A stretch of 64,000 bases of DNA from Trematomus loennbergii (taxonomy: Eukaryota > Chordata > Actinopteri > Perciformes > Nototheniidae): contig JAAOOA010000060.1 in assembly GCA_012861695.1 (NCBI GenBank), forward strand, positions 2,014,071-2,078,070, written 5' to 3'. Within the stretch, counting starts at the first letter, position 1, and the number at the start of each line of letters is the position of its first letter. Below, piece after piece: positions 1-13,130 of the stretch. The notes below the pieces were generated by a model, which was given only the letters and a program-made list of their open reading frames with translations, was not told where the DNA came from and did not search any database. The translations under genes were made by a program, and so were the position numbers.

Positions 1-169
1 GAAACAGAGTAGAATACAATAGTGCAAGATTATCTTGCATGACCAATGTGCAAGTAATGCAGATGAAGTAAACTATATACATGTCAATAAAAAAATACAA
101 ATGTTGCAGAGAATGTTGTAAATGCAGGAGTCTATAAACATGTAAATAGAATAAGATAAACAGGATGTT

Positions 170-736
170 TTAAAGGTCCCATGTCATGCTTTTCCGGTTA
201 TTACCCGTCCCCTTGTGTGTTATGAAGGTTTCTATGCATGTAAACGGTCTGCAAAGTCACAAACCCTGAAAGTACACCCTGTAGGAGTAAAACTCTAACA
301 CAGAAAATACCTGTCTATCCTGCCCCAGAACGCCTCGTTGGAGATTTCTCTTTTTCCATTGTTTTCTTCCTGGGTACAGTGACGTGCCCATACCCAAATG
401 GACCGATTGGTCCTAATCCGTGGAGCCGTTACGTTACGTCCGCGGAGCCGTTACGTTAAGTAACACACACACTCAATCTTTTCTCAGCTGCAGCTCCGCT
501 CGGGCTGGTTTCGGGCTGGGTTTCGCTGTGTCTCGCAGTCGACCACTGGGCTCATAGGAAGGGGGGGCAGGAGCTCCAACAAGCCGTTTAGACAGAGAGT
601 GAATACACATACTATACAGAGATGCTGTATGAGAAACCAATGTGAGTTTGGAAAATTGCACAATATAAATCTATTTTAGTATACCTCAACAATGGAATTA
701 TGATCAGTAGAAATGGCCATGACATGGGACCTTTAA
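170..736. mobile_element. MITE with TTAAAGGTCCCATGTCATG ends
   Basis: The segment begins TTAAAGGTCCCATGTCATG and ends with the reverse complement, about 567 bp apart. It has no coding capacity. Related copies lie at 13131-13935 (opposite orientation, sharing the end nearest 13935) and at 63926-64000, which is cut by the window edge and matches the 660-736 end. This is a non-autonomous DNA element; the superfamily cannot be fixed from the termini alone. Confidence 0.75.
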
Positions 737-1799
737 GATGTAAAAATGTTTTAGGTAAATGATTTACAGTTATTATTCATCATCTCTCGATTTATTGGAA
801 ATCAAGTAATAAGATGCCAATTTACCACTACCATTACCATAACTCAATTATTCTTACCAGCCCTGTTACAACTAAGTGAGTAAACAGTGCCTTCTTACTC
901 TTACTGCATCTCTTTCAGGTTCCACCTCTGTCCTGCTTCTCATTGAGCTTTCTATTTCCGTTTCATACATGGTGCAATGCAATATATTTCCCACCTTTTA
1001 CTCCACATTATCCACACTTTTCACTGTTGTTTTTCACAGTACATGTCTAACCTGAATATGAAGTGTGTTCATATCTCCACACTATCAGGTCTTACCTCTT
1101 CAACACATAGATATCCAGTTAAGGCTGTCAGTATCCCTGCTGTATACATCGATAACTGGTCTGACACGTTTCTGGAGACAGTTTTGTAGAACGAGGCTTT
1201 TGTCTTTGAGGGCGACACCTGACGACTAAAAACAAACACATTTGAAATGTTTCCATTATTTGTGTCTTTATTTTGATAATTTCTAGATCTAAAAGTGACC
1301 CAACTGATAGGATGTCATATAACATTTCCAATGTCATTGTTTTTCTTCCTGGCCCTCTTGTTGTGGGTGCAGCTGCTCAGCTGTGAGAAACACTTTCAGT
1401 ATGAGTAAAGGTTGAAATCACTCAAATTCAAACATCCGTTCTTTGTCAGTCGTAAGCAGTGGCGACTCGTCATTAGGGCAGTTACAGCCCCACCTAGTGT
1501 CAGCAGAAAGTAATGCAAATAATAATTCCCAAAATATGCAAAAAAAATACATGTTAAAATATATTTTATTTTTTTATAGTTTAGTAATTTGTCCGTCTGT
1601 ACATTGCTGTTTTAGTCTGCGTTCTTCTAATTAGTGTCTACAGTGTGCCTATTGAGCCGTGTTGAGCGAGCAAGCTCCTCTCTCTGCTGTTAAAATGAAC
1701 GTGTACTACTGTAAAAACTACACTGCGCATGCCAAGAGTATTTTTCTATTCAATGTGTGCGGCAAAAAAATAATCACCATAGGGGCACTGTGCTGCCAA
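737..1799. other. Intergenic stretch without recognised gene
   Basis: This is AT-rich sequence with only short open frames of no recognisable family and no clear repeat. Confidence 0.5.
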
Positions 1800-2096
1800 A
1801 GAGTGGCGAAGTCCCTCCCCTTCCGGTGGACCTCCATGGGACCTTATTTCGGAAAAATTATGTATTGAAGTCAATGGAGAGAGAAAGATTATCTTTCGAA
1901 GTCACAGTTTTACGACAAACTGTGACTTTTTGAATGGAAATGATTTTTTAAGATTGACAAACATCATATGTGTAATTCATGGCACAATTCAAACGGGATC
2001 GAAAGATAAGTTTTCTCTCTCCATTGACTTCAATACATTATTTTTCCGAAATAAGTCCCATGGGGCGGAAGTAGATGGGCGTGACTTCGCCACTCT
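1800..2096. mobile_element. Foldback MITE, ~297 bp
   Basis: The ends are AGAGTGGCGAAGTC and its reverse complement. The two halves pair over much of their length: the segment around 1845-1900 (TATTGAAGTCAATGGAGAGA) is repeated inverted at about 2005-2060. The whole element can therefore fold into one long hairpin. It ends a few bases before the next MITE at 2104. Confidence 0.75.
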
Positions 2097-2103
2097 ATAC
2101 CTT

Positions 2104-2589
2104 AAAGTGGACCTATCATGCTATATTTGAATAATATAGTGTAGGACCATACCTATATAAGGCATATTTATACTTTTTTTTTTTCAAAATACCAAACAGA
2201 TCATGCATTTTAGCCATGCCTCATTTTGCTCAATTTGAAAATGTTTAGCTCTGTTTGTGTAAGGGCAGATAAGGGCAGAACAGCACCATCTACAGGCCTG
2301 GCATATGTACTACAGCGTCTCCAGCGCTTTCGAACGGCAATGGCCGTGGCTGTCTCCTCCTGATTGGAGTTGGCCCAATAGCCGTAGCGCCACCGTCCTG
2401 ACGTCAGTAAAGTGTTCAAATCTGGATCAGTTTTTGATCAGATCCGTTGCCTTTTTTAGAGATTTGGGTATGGAGGAAAATAGAGAGGGTTGTGTTTTCT
2501 GACACTTGGTGAGTTCCCTGGAACACCGGGGACACATATTCATGTATAAAAGACGTACAAAAGTGCATTTTGCATGATAGGTCCCCTTT
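2104..2589. mobile_element. MITE with AAAGTGGACCTATCATG ends (copy 1)
   Basis: The left end AAAGTGGACCTATCATG pairs with CATGATAGGTCCCCTTT at the right end. A near-identical copy in the same orientation lies at 5633-6115, and a more divergent inverted copy at 49406-50096. It is non-coding. Confidence 0.8.
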
Positions 2590-4680
2590 AAGTTATTATA
2601 CATCCATGTGCCATACCCACCAAACGTCATCTCATAATTCAGAGAGCGGATTGGCTGTAAGTACGTGTGCCGCGAAAAAGTTTAGATGTGAAGAGGAGAC
2701 GAGAGAGAGCAGCTTATAGCGATTAAAATCAGTCAAACGAAAATAAAATGAATGAAGTTGACCATCTACTTCAGCTTTGGTAAGTTCATTTTACGTCATA
2801 TCTTTGTTGATCTTCTGTGTTTTGCCTATAGGCTATTGCTCTGCTGGATCGATTGATACACATCTAAGTTGTTCGTGCCCCACCAGTTTTGTAAATATAA
2901 AACGCCACTGGTCGTAAGACAAACAACTATCTTTCTGAAAACATAACAGGTTCCCAAAGAGGTGTTTAGATGCTTAAGGAAATCCTGTTCTTTATATACG
3001 AGATCAGACCACAGCAAAGCCAAGTTCATTGCAAACATGTTACATGTTTAATGATACCGATACATTTTAAAACACCAGACCATGTCTTGAAAGAGTACTG
3101 AAAGGCAACATATCTGATTGCTGTGCAACCTACAGCTAGTGCCCATTACATACAAACACCTACACATACAAACACGACTCTCTGATATATATATGTTTGA
3201 CTTTACATCTTTGTACAGGCCTTTGTTCTTTGTTTTTTTTTATAAGAAAAAGGATGATTGACATTAAAAAAGACTGTTACACCTCGGCATCAACCTGTGA
3301 AAAGTTGAAAGAGTAGAATTAAAGTTTTGCAGAGCCTGCATCTTTTGGGCTTTGTATCTAATAAATGAAAACGTTTTTATTTCACTGCCCAATTCTATAA
3401 TCTTCTGGATAACAGTACATGACATTTTCCTTTCTATTCTTACAAAGATCAGAGCAAATAAATATACTGACAATCAATGTGACATAAAAATGAGCATAAT
3501 CATAGAAAAGAAGGTGCATTTACCATTCAACAACACGCTGCCTGAAGAAGGCCACTCAGAAAGGACAGTGGAGCAATATGAGTCACACAGTGGACTACAT
3601 GTGATCAAAACATCGTGGAAAACAAAGTGGAGTAACACTGCCTCTGATTGCTTCAATGAAGAGTTTTGGGAATATATAAAGTGCTTAATTGGAAGAGTCA
3701 GATATTTTGCAGATTATACTACTTGTTTCTTAGCAACAGCCAGAAAAAGAAGATGAGGATGTTACAGATGGGTCCAGGGCGGGGTTAGCCTAGCTTAGCA
3801 CAAAGACTAGAGGCATAGGGAAGCAATATGGAGCTTTTTCTTAGTATCAATTTGAGACTTTGGATTCTTGTTCAGATTTTGAAAAGCTTTCTGCTTTCTG
3901 CCAAAACCAATAAAATACTCCACTTCATGTAAAAATTCTTAATTGAAAAGGCTAATTAAGTAGAAATACAGAAGTATCATCAGTAATATATTTTGTATCA
4001 AGTACTTAGGTAGGCTATTTTTTACACTGTTATAGAATATTACTTTTTGATCATTAGCAAATGCATGTCAAATTATTTGACTGTTGTGGTTTGTTCATGT
4101 GGAGCCAATTTTGGATACGTTTTAAAATACTGTGTATATTAAAAAATACAGTACTGCATCACATCATGTGTTTTTATGTATACAAGTATATGTATGCAAT
4201 AAATGAAAATACTCAAGTAAAGTACAAATGTGTACAAATACTACTTCAGTATATTACTTGACTAAATGTACTTTGTAACTGGAACACTGCACTCAGTTCA
4301 AACGTTGGCAGCACTCAGACTGAGTGAGAGGAGAGGGCTGGAGCTCCATGTGGGACATCTGCAACAATATATCTGCAAGCATGCTGTTTGAGCGGCAGAG
4401 AAACCTCCTCTGCAGGCAGGGGTTATATGGGTGAGTTATATGAGGGTTTTTGGGGAAAGCATTAGAAAATTTGATCAAGAAATTAAAAACTCTCTCTAAG
4501 ATGAAGGTATGGAAAAAGCTCCATGAAGCAGACGTTTTAAAATCAATTCCCAACACCTCCAAAGCTGTCTTATTTGTATGTTGAATCTTATTCACTAACA
4601 AGTCACCAATACATCTCAAGCTAGGGCTTATCATAGTAAGTCGGATGTTTGTTCAATGTTATTTTGTGTTGTGTCTTTAG
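2590..4680. other. Intergenic stretch, no supported gene
   Basis: Two open frames of 113-134 codons (3352-3756 plus; 4293-4634 minus) show no recognisable domain, and the plus one lacks an ATG at its beginning. I see no splice-supported gene or defined element. Confidence 0.45.
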
Positions 4681-5324
4681 CCGCTTTCACACCAAGTACT
4701 TTGCCGTACTTAGTTCCCAGCACTTAGTACCCCCAGGGCACTAAGTACAGATCGCGTTCACCGGAATAAGTTCCCTGAGGGAAGATTACGCAAATGAAGC
4801 CGCTGACGTCACTTCTTCTTCTACTTTGGGTTTACTGGCAGGCCGCAAACACTTCACGGTGTATACTGCCACCCGAAGTCCCCCCGGAAGTCCCCGGAGT
4901 TGGGGACTGGCTTCAGTAGAAGCTGCTGGGACTCCCAGCAGCTTCTACTGAAGCCTTCCGAGTAAATCGCCAGAACGCCAACACCTCCTCATCTCCACCG
5001 CTCCCATGTTTTATTTTGTGTTGCCATAAGTTATTCTCTCTGCGTTGGTGCGCGGGGCTAATGCTAATAATGCTAATGCCAGCAAATACAATGTCGGCTT
5101 CACAAAACTTTCAGAGTTTTACGGGGCGTGGTTCGCAATTCGCCCAGCCAATAGAAATTGGTACTTTTTTCTCCCCAGGAAAGTACCACCTCTCTAGCAG
5201 GCAATACAAATGGGGTAAAGTTCTCATGAACTAAGTTCTCTTTTTGGTGTGAACGCAACATTCCAGGCACTATCGGAACTTAACGGGAAAAGTACGGGGA
5301 AAAGTACTCCGGTGTGAACGTGCC
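4681..5324. mobile_element. MITE with GCTTTCACACC-type ends
   Basis: The left end contains GCTTTCACACC and the right end GGTGTGAACGTGCC, an imperfect inverted pair. The interior repeats AGTACTTAGT-type motifs and contains a perfect hairpin. No coding frame is present. This resembles non-autonomous DNA elements common in fish. Confidence 0.6.
4909..4955. repeat. Perfect 22-bp hairpin with 3-nt loop
   Basis: Arms 4909-4930 and 4934-4955 are exact reverse complements separated by ACT. It lies near the middle of the 4681-5324 element and is probably part of that element's fold. Confidence 0.85.
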
Positions 5325-5632
5325 TTTTGTGTGTGTGGCGCACCACAAATTGTCTCTTTGACGACAACACAGTTTTCCAAACAAAAACTAAGAAATGCCC
5401 TCCGCTGTTATTGTTTAGCTAAATCAAAGTTTCTTCTTTTCACCTACAGTATGTATATGTTGACAACATCAATTCCAACATGCCACTAAGACAGCTTTAT
5501 AGTTGATACAATGTATTACGGTTTCCTTTTTGACTGAGCTAGGCTAACTAAACTACCAGGCTCCCCTTTCTTCCAGTCATCTCAGCATCCTTTCATATTG
5601 CACTTTGCCGTGTGACACTACATTAAAGTGGA

Positions 5633-6115
5633 CCTATCATGCTATATTTGAATAATATAGTGTAGGACCATACCTATATAAGGCATATTTATACTTTTTT
5701 TTTTTCAAAATACCAAACAGATCATGCATTTTAGCCATGCCTCATTTCGCTCAATTTGACCATTTCTAGCTCTGTTTTTGCAAGGCAGATTCTGTGAGAA
5801 CAGCACCATCTACAGGCCTGGCATATGTACTACAACGTCTCCAGCGCTTTCGAACGGCAATGGCCGTGGCTGTCTCCTCCTGATTGGTGGAGTTGGCCCA
5901 ATAGCCGTAGCGCCACCGTCCTGACGTCAGGACAGTGTTCAAATCTGGATCAGTTTTATCAGATCCGTTGCAGCCCCTTTTTAGAGATTTGGGTATGGAG
6001 GAAAATAGAGAGGGTTGTGTTTTCTGACACTTGGTGAGTTCCCTGGAACACCGGGGACACATATTCATGTATAAAAGACGTACACAAGTGCATTTTGCAT
6101 GATAGGTCCCCTTTA
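5633..6115. mobile_element. MITE with AAAGTGGACCTATCATG ends (copy 2)
   Basis: This is nearly identical to 2104-2589 in the same orientation, differing by scattered substitutions and small indels. Both copies are bordered by TTAA/TTTAA. Confidence 0.8.
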
Positions 6116-6698
6116 AGTAAAAACAGCAGTCTTCCAAACAATTCATATTGAATTTTTAACATTTAGAATCACAGTAAAATAAGGCAATAATAGATGTTTT
6201 TTTCTAACACCTAATAAGTTTTGAATGTATCTCAGACAATTGAAAAAGTCATCCTCATTAGTTCTATAGAGTTGTCAGGTGCTCAAAGTGTGAAAGCCTG
6301 CTGTGTATGTTCATCATCCTCCTGGGTTAGTTTATGTGTGTAAGCTTTGTAGACAAAAACTAAACTTAATGACAAATTGATAGATAAAGTGTTAACAACA
6401 TTGTATCAGGCACTCTTTCACAGTCTACTCAGTGACCTCTCTCAGTTTGAAACACAGTAAGAGTAAGAAAAAGGTGGAGATCGCTTCGAGGGTAATCCTT
6501 CCCTCCGCCTTCAGAACATAATTCACTGCTATGATCTAGGACAAATATCAACTGTACGTGCCATGGTATCACATGATACAGCTTGCTTCTTTGTTTGTGC
6601 TTACATAAGATGCTACATTTCCCATGTGAACACAAACTCAGAGCACAAACTGTCTGAGGATCAGTTCCAGATGCCAGCCCCCCCCTCCGGTGGTCTGT
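6116..6698. other. 3' flank of the first zinc-finger gene
   Basis: The stretch holds no further gene or repeat that I recognise. The proximal part presumably includes the 3' UTR of the minus-strand zinc-finger gene. Confidence 0.4.
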
Positions 6699-9600
6699 CT
6701 ACAGGCCGCACTGCGACTGCTGCCGGTGTCTGCGGACGCTACACATCTGGCTGAAGGACTGTCCGCAGCGCGAGCAGCAGTAGGGTTTCTCCTGCGTGTG
6801 CACGGTGCGGTGCCTCTTCAGGTGGCTGGAGGAGATGAAAACTCTTCCCGCACAGCGTACAGCGATAACGCCTCTCCCCGGTGTGGATGAGGAGGTGGAC
6901 CCGCAGGTTGTTTGGCTGTGCAAAGCCCTTCCCACAGTGGGGGCAGGTGTAGGGCCTCTCTCCGGTGTGCACCCGCTGGTGCTGCTCCAGGGCCGTTGTG
7001 CTGGGGAAGAGGCGCCCGCACACAGCACACACCACAGGCTCTTTAGCAGCAGCAGCTACACCGCTCCTGTATGGCCGCCTCGGGCTGGTGGAGGGGGCAG
7101 AGGGTGCTGTAGGGGGAGGGGGTGGAGGAGGTGGTGCAGTCACAACAGCGGCAGCTGCTGCTGCCATGTCGAAAGAGGCAGCAAAAGCAGCCATTTCATG
7201 AGTACCACTGGTGAAGAGCATGGTGGGAGGGCCATCCAGACTGTCTGCCCCTCCCTGAGAGGGGAAGGAGGCAGAGGGGTGGCCGGTGTCCGTGTTCCCC
7301 AAACCCAGCTGTGCAACTGCATACGCTGCACCAAGATGGCTGACCCTCTCCTGCATCCAGGCCAGGTCCAGGCCCAGGCTGTTGAGGCGCTCAGGGCTGG
7401 GCTCCTCCGAGGCTCCAGGGGCCTGGAGCTCCTCCTCTGCAGCCTCATCGGTCTGGACCTCCGGCTTCAGAGCTCCATCGGTTAGGCTTCCTCCTGAGTC
7501 ACTGCAAGCGGCTTCAGGGACTGTGACCCCCCCACTGCTGACTGTCAAACTGTTGCCCAGAGGAGCGGGGGCTTTACGTTTAGCTCGGGGCCTGTAGGTC
7601 AGGTTCATTGTGGCCTCAGTGGGGGGGAAGAGGGCTGTGAGGTAGAGCAGGGGACGTTGGTGACGTTGGTGTCAAGAACAGTTTCACTCGGGTCGGGGTC
7701 CTCACTGGGCTCCATGGCTGAAGACGGAAAGACAGGTACAGTGAGAGTGGAGTTAAACAAATCAAAGAGAATCATTCAGCAAACATTACTCTGATGGACA
7801 AAAACTGAGGAGAAATGAACAGAACACTATGAATTAATTCTAAAATGATAAATAAATCAGATTCAGGGACCAGGGTCTAGGTTAGATCCCACCAAAGATA
7901 TTGACCTCAGCAAAGGTGTGATAGGGCATCAGGAATGAGTTCAATTACAAGGGGAGGGGTCTCGCCCTTCTGTCCTGCTGACAGCCAGCCTGACCCAGGG
8001 TTCAGTGTTTGACCAGACTGTGGAGAGTGAACTTGGAGCAGGGTCTGGGGCATAGGTGTCATTTACGATGGGGACATGTCCCCAACCCTTTTTAAAAGTA
8101 TAACTTGTTATAAATGTTCTGAAAATAGCGTGCATAAAGAAATGTAATAAACAAGAACACTGGTTTATATTGCACAAGAGAACATGTACACCTTGAGAAC
8201 AGTTTGTCCTTTAACACTTGGCAGGTGTATTTCTGTATTACTTTAGTGAAATATCTGAGTACTTCTTACACCACTGCTACCATCAGTGTGGAGCTGTGTG
8301 CTACAGAAGAACCCACTGCACCACACGCCTCCCCAATGACGAAAGGTATTCTGTCCTTCTACAGCGTCTCTGAAAGCATGACTCCTCCTCAGAGTGCAGA
8401 CCACGTTAAACTCAGCCGCTACGTGCTGGACTTTGGCTTGATTATGTTTACACACTGCTGAGTTGTGTAAACTCACATAGCCTGAAGTCATTGGAGGAAC
8501 TCTTCTACTTCTGAAACTCATTGTGTGTCCATCATTGTTGCTGAGAGCTGATTGTTCATGTCTTCACTGCACAGAGATCAGCTGTCAATCAAACATGATG
8601 GGATGTGCTTTAACATCTTCTCATGAGTTGTTCTGTAGATGTTGGACTCTCTTCCGGCTCCTTCCTGTGTCTGTTTAGCCATGGAGGCTGTCACTGCTCA
8701 GGAGGATTCTTGTTCACCTGAACTGACATTTTCTCTGCTTGAAAATGTAAACTTTGCTCTAAATATTTGTTGAATATTTGTATTGATGCATTTATATTTT
8801 GTTATCTCTCTTTTAATGCATAGGTCTTAAGAGAAAAAGCACCCGAGCTTCTTTTATCAAAGATATATTATTCTCACTACATTTGTTTAAATGTTATTGT
8901 TGTTGCCTAAATCATCTAACAAATTAGATACTCTGATTTTTATTAAATGTATTTGATCATAAAATATCAATTTCAAATTATATTAATTACCATTATGATC
9001 ATAGTCAATAAGTAAATAATTCATTATTTGATGTTAAATAGCTCACAGTCTGGTCTGAAAAATGTATTGTGTGGGAAAAAGACTACCTATATTATTGCAT
9101 TTATTATCTTTGCACTCTAACTGTTGCTGTCCTAATCACTATGATGTTTTGTAAAACTGTAGTTATCATGATAATTATCAATAAGCAAATCATTTATTAT
9201 TCGGTTTTACAAAGCTGAGATTCTGGTTTAACAAATTGATTGTGTGGATGAAGTGAATCTGATCATGAAATCATTGAACGGACTTTACTGATTGGATGTG
9301 TGATCAAATGAAATGTGTAAAAATTACTGTGAAATTTGTAGGAGAATATATCGGAGGCAGGTTTTTCCTGAAACAACAAACAAATGTTCATGTTTATTTG
9401 TCAGTCAGTCTCTGTCTCTTCAACTTTCACTAAAACATCTCTGTCACAGAGAAATGAACAGAGTTCACTTGTTGCTCTTTACACACAAAATGTTGTTTGT
9501 GCATGAGGATAGATCACAGAGGCTTTAAAACTGTAAAAATAGTCTGAATTAATTTGTTCAAGTTTGGTAGTGAAGACATTTTGATGAATCAGATGAGAAC

Positions 9601-12600
9601 AAATATATTAAGTAGCCCTGGTCTTAAGGTTATTGTATTAATTTCATGTTGATTTTTGTGAATATTAAAGTTCAGAATAAGGCGGTCATGCTGGGTCAGT
9701 GTGTACGTCACCACTAGGGACAGGTTGTTGATACAGGAAGTAGTGATATACTGGATTTTCAATGTGTGTGTGTGTCTATATTTTGTGTGGGGACAAACCT
9801 GGAGTTCATTCATAAAAGCTGTTTATTGATAAGCGTAATTTATGCCCAAACACTTAAAAAAAATAGCGCGCTAAAGAAATGTATTCAATGAGAACAAGAG
9901 AACATGATTAATCTCGTGAGAACAGTTGGTCTATTCACACTTGGTGGGAATATTTCTGGGGACCCAAGTGGTGCAATGTGACACAGTTAGTATTAGTAAA
10001 CTTTGAATAGAAAATAGACACGCAAACATAGCTCCCGCTTTGCAGCAGCAGGGCACTTTTACATTCCCTCTCTGTGAACATGACAACTAGCCAAGCTGTC
10101 GAGTTGGGTTGGAGACTTTGAAGAGAGAAGCCAAGTCTTCCGGCGTTTTTAAGGTACTTCTAAGAAATAACAGGTCTTCATCGAGAGCATGACCCAAACT
10201 TATTTTATTTTATTTTAACATTAAATGCCCTGGTGCACTTTGAAGCAGAAATACGTATGTCTAACTTCATGCTCTTTTCACAATTGAAACATAAACGCAT
10301 TGGTTGGTGGAAGAGTAGGGGTAACCTCCATGTAGACACAAACAACGATTCATAAACCATGGCCAAATTGAACACATTAAGGCACATAGAAGCATTGGAC
10401 ATTCACCAGGGCGGTGTTTACTGTGATATTTGATGTGTGAAAATCTCTTCAGCTTTATTCAGGCATCTAACCAAAAACACATTCAAGTGTATGTTCACTT
10501 TGAGAAGAGGGAACTGGAAGTGTTCAAATGCTGCTCCAGTCTGTGTGGGGGAAGTTCATCAGTTGTTGTGGCAACGTCCCTTGTGTGTGTGCTAAAGGTA
10601 CTGTTCAGGTTAGAGGTAATATTCATATTCTGCGTCATGGGTCCGGGGCCCCCAAAGAAGGTAGATTAAGAAGGTCCACAGCAACGACAACATGAAACAC
10701 CCTTTAATTTACTGCAACGACATGTCGGGAAACCCCCTCAAGGCGGCCCCATGCATAGTGCGCCGTAAAATGCTGCTTCTTATTTTAAGTTTCGTTGCCT
10801 TGCTCCGCTCTGGCGGGGGGGGGGGAAGAGTGTGTTGGGGCGCCACTGATGGTGATGAAAGCTGGTTCGAGGGGCCCCCAGTGAATCTTTGCCTAGGGCC
10901 CCCACAGACTCTAGAATCGCCACTGTTCTGCGCTGTTTAATACAGAGAACCATTGAAACATTCAGAACAATGGAAGGTGATTGAATCATGTGCAGAGCCA
11001 CACTCACCCTCCGCCCTGATGTTGACCTCCACCTTGAGGTCCAGGTTGCAGTCGTCTCCTTCCACTTCCTCCTGCTTCACCAGGGGCAACACCCTTGGTC
11101 TCCTCCTGCTGGTACACAATGACAAGTAGTTGGAACATCATATAGACATGTTAGCATTTTATGAGGTTAATTTACCATTTTGTTAGGCCACAGGAGGACA
11201 TTTGTGATGAAAGCTAAGCTAACCATGCTAGGGTCTGAGGCTTTTCTATCCTGCTCCTGGGTAAAAAAAAACGCAATCCAGGTTTACACAGTGTCAATAT
11301 AGCAACAACTCTGCACAGAGAGCTGTTCCTGTCAACAGTATTTTGGTTGATTTTACCCCACTGATGATCCGACTCCCCACCACTTTAAGCTTTACAATTG
11401 CTCCTCAGAAACCTATAGGTACATCCATGTTTTATACGGTCTAGATTGGGACAGCAGTTTGTTTTGCCAAGATGGGATAACTGGCCTTGAATTTCTCACA
11501 AGACTAAATAGGAACCTTCTGCTTATGAATCCTTACCTTTGAAATGTGATGGAAGGGTTTGTCTTCAGAGGACGCAGGAAGAGGCGGCACCACAGGAGGA
11601 TGGTCCTCAGCTCCTGAGAACAGCAGCAGAACATGGAGCGTGTGTTGTTGGCATGTTTCCTGCCTACTGGAATTGTTGTCTGTGTCATCATTTAGTATAA
11701 ATGTGACATATTGTATGCTCCAGTCATTACAATCGGATTTGCAATCTGTGGTTAGGAAGATGTAGTGATTCAGTAATATTATAAAGATGTCATACTAGCA
11801 TACAACCAAGCATCAGTTTCAAGCAGGAGTGCACCATAACTGCTCATTGCTGCAAAGCTTTTTACTTCTTATGTTGATGCACAAACATCTGGGCATGTGA
11901 TTGCTGCATTACAAAAATATGTGAACCTATCCTTGAAGGTGTGTCCTGCTTAGTTGCCAGATGTTGAACCTCTGTCCTAAACCTTATTAAAATTCACTGT
12001 TTTAGTTTGTGAAAAACTAAAACAGTTTTTCACAAAAACGGCCAATTACTGTTTACTCATATTACCCGAGACAAACTGAGGATAGGTACTCCAGGAGAGC
12101 CAACTGGACACTTTGAACAGAGAGGAAGGAGCAGTCTTAAAGAGTTCTCCAAATGACACTAACACTATATCCATGACTGTAGTATAACTGTCATGAAGAT
12201 CAGCCTGCACATGGTGCATTCAGGTGTGGTATGATATGAGTCTGCATGATGCTGAGGTCCACAGTAGTGCAGGAGTGTGTGAACGCATCAGCTGATGATA
12301 GGCATGTTTCTGTGTGACAGGTCTCTCATGACTTCACATGCAGAGGCTAGCCTTCTCCATCTATTTACCTTCGGGTGGCCTAAAATGAACGGCGTGCATC
12401 TCCTCCCTCTGACTCCGTCTCCTCATCTTCCTCTCATAGCTCCTCATCTTCACGTCTATCTCCTGCAGTTTCCGCCGCAGCGCGTCGTTCTCCTTCTCGC
12501 TCCTCTCGCGCTCCTGGTACATCTGTGAGCGCAGCGCCGCGTAGCCATCGTCCACCAGTTTGCAGATCTCCACCACTGCTGAGTTGGCCAAGATCTCTAT

Positions 12601-12645
12601 TATGGAGGCGATCTGCGCCTGGAAGCCGACACAGTCCGCCATCAT
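6699..12645 (-). CDS. C2H2 zinc-finger protein A (4 exons, 4 fingers)
   Basis: A probable nuclear DNA-binding regulator. The exons in transcript order are 12645-12369, 11613-11537, 11105-11008 and 7717-6699, each with GT/AG borders. Exon 1 starts at tandem ATGs (12645/12642) and encodes a helical module ([20 protein letters not shown]) followed by a charged coiled coil. Exon 3 is acidic (KQEEVEGDD). The last exon has a Ser/Gly/Pro/Ala-rich linker, then four fingers. Fingers 1-3 are C2H2; finger 4 ends H-x5-C, so it is C2HC-like. Three one-base homopolymer faults interrupt the frame: an extra base in CCC 11092-11094, a short G run at 7621-7627, and an extra base in AAAA 6838-6841. Counting each as one base gives 489 codons with all phases consistent. 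I do not recognise a specific orthologue. The structure is secure; the targets are unknown. Confidence 0.85.
7718..11007. other. Large intron of zinc-finger gene A
   Basis: This is the intron between exon 3 and the terminal exon. It is AT-rich, with no second gene visible. Short frames at 8204-8461 and 10430-10940 have no family signature. Confidence 0.5.
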
Positions 12646-13130
12646 CGCGAGCTCCGCGCGGACAGTCGCGCGCGGCTGGCGGCTGCTGTGGTGCACGGGC
12701 GTCAACAGATGCACGCGCTCGTCGCGCTGGTGTATGATATAATATTAGTTCTGAGTGTTTCTGTCTGCCTGCTGTTATGTTGAATGTTATGGCTCTGGAG
12801 GTGCGAGAGTCGCCCCCTGATGACGTCAGTTTGTTGTTCAGCATCACTTCACAGACAGCTGTGTCATTCTTTTCGGTGGATAAAAGGTTTACAAAATCTA
12901 GTTTTACATTATTATCAATGATACAGTCTTTTTTATAAATCCCACACTGACACTTTCGGTCCCTGTGTACTGGATAATTAATGCTGTGGCAAAAATACCT
13001 GTTGTCTATGGTTATCCTGGACAATATTATCGGTCATTTTGAACTTTTACTGTTACTGATACATTTAATTTATTATACTAAAATAGATTTGAAGTTATTT
13101 AAATGCAGTTTTTGAAACATTCAAATATGA
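12646..13130. other. Upstream region of zinc-finger gene A
   Basis: The first ~90 bases upstream of the start codon are GC-rich with several CpGs, as expected for a promoter or 5' UTR. No discrete TATA element was identified. Confidence 0.4.

Noticed and set aside
3352..3756. 134-codon plus-strand frame
   Set aside because: There is no ATG at its beginning, no recognisable domain, and the composition is that of AT-rich intergenic DNA.
6796..7485. 229-codon plus-strand open frame
   Set aside because: It is antisense to the zinc-finger A terminal exon; its length reflects the GC-rich codon pattern of the real gene.
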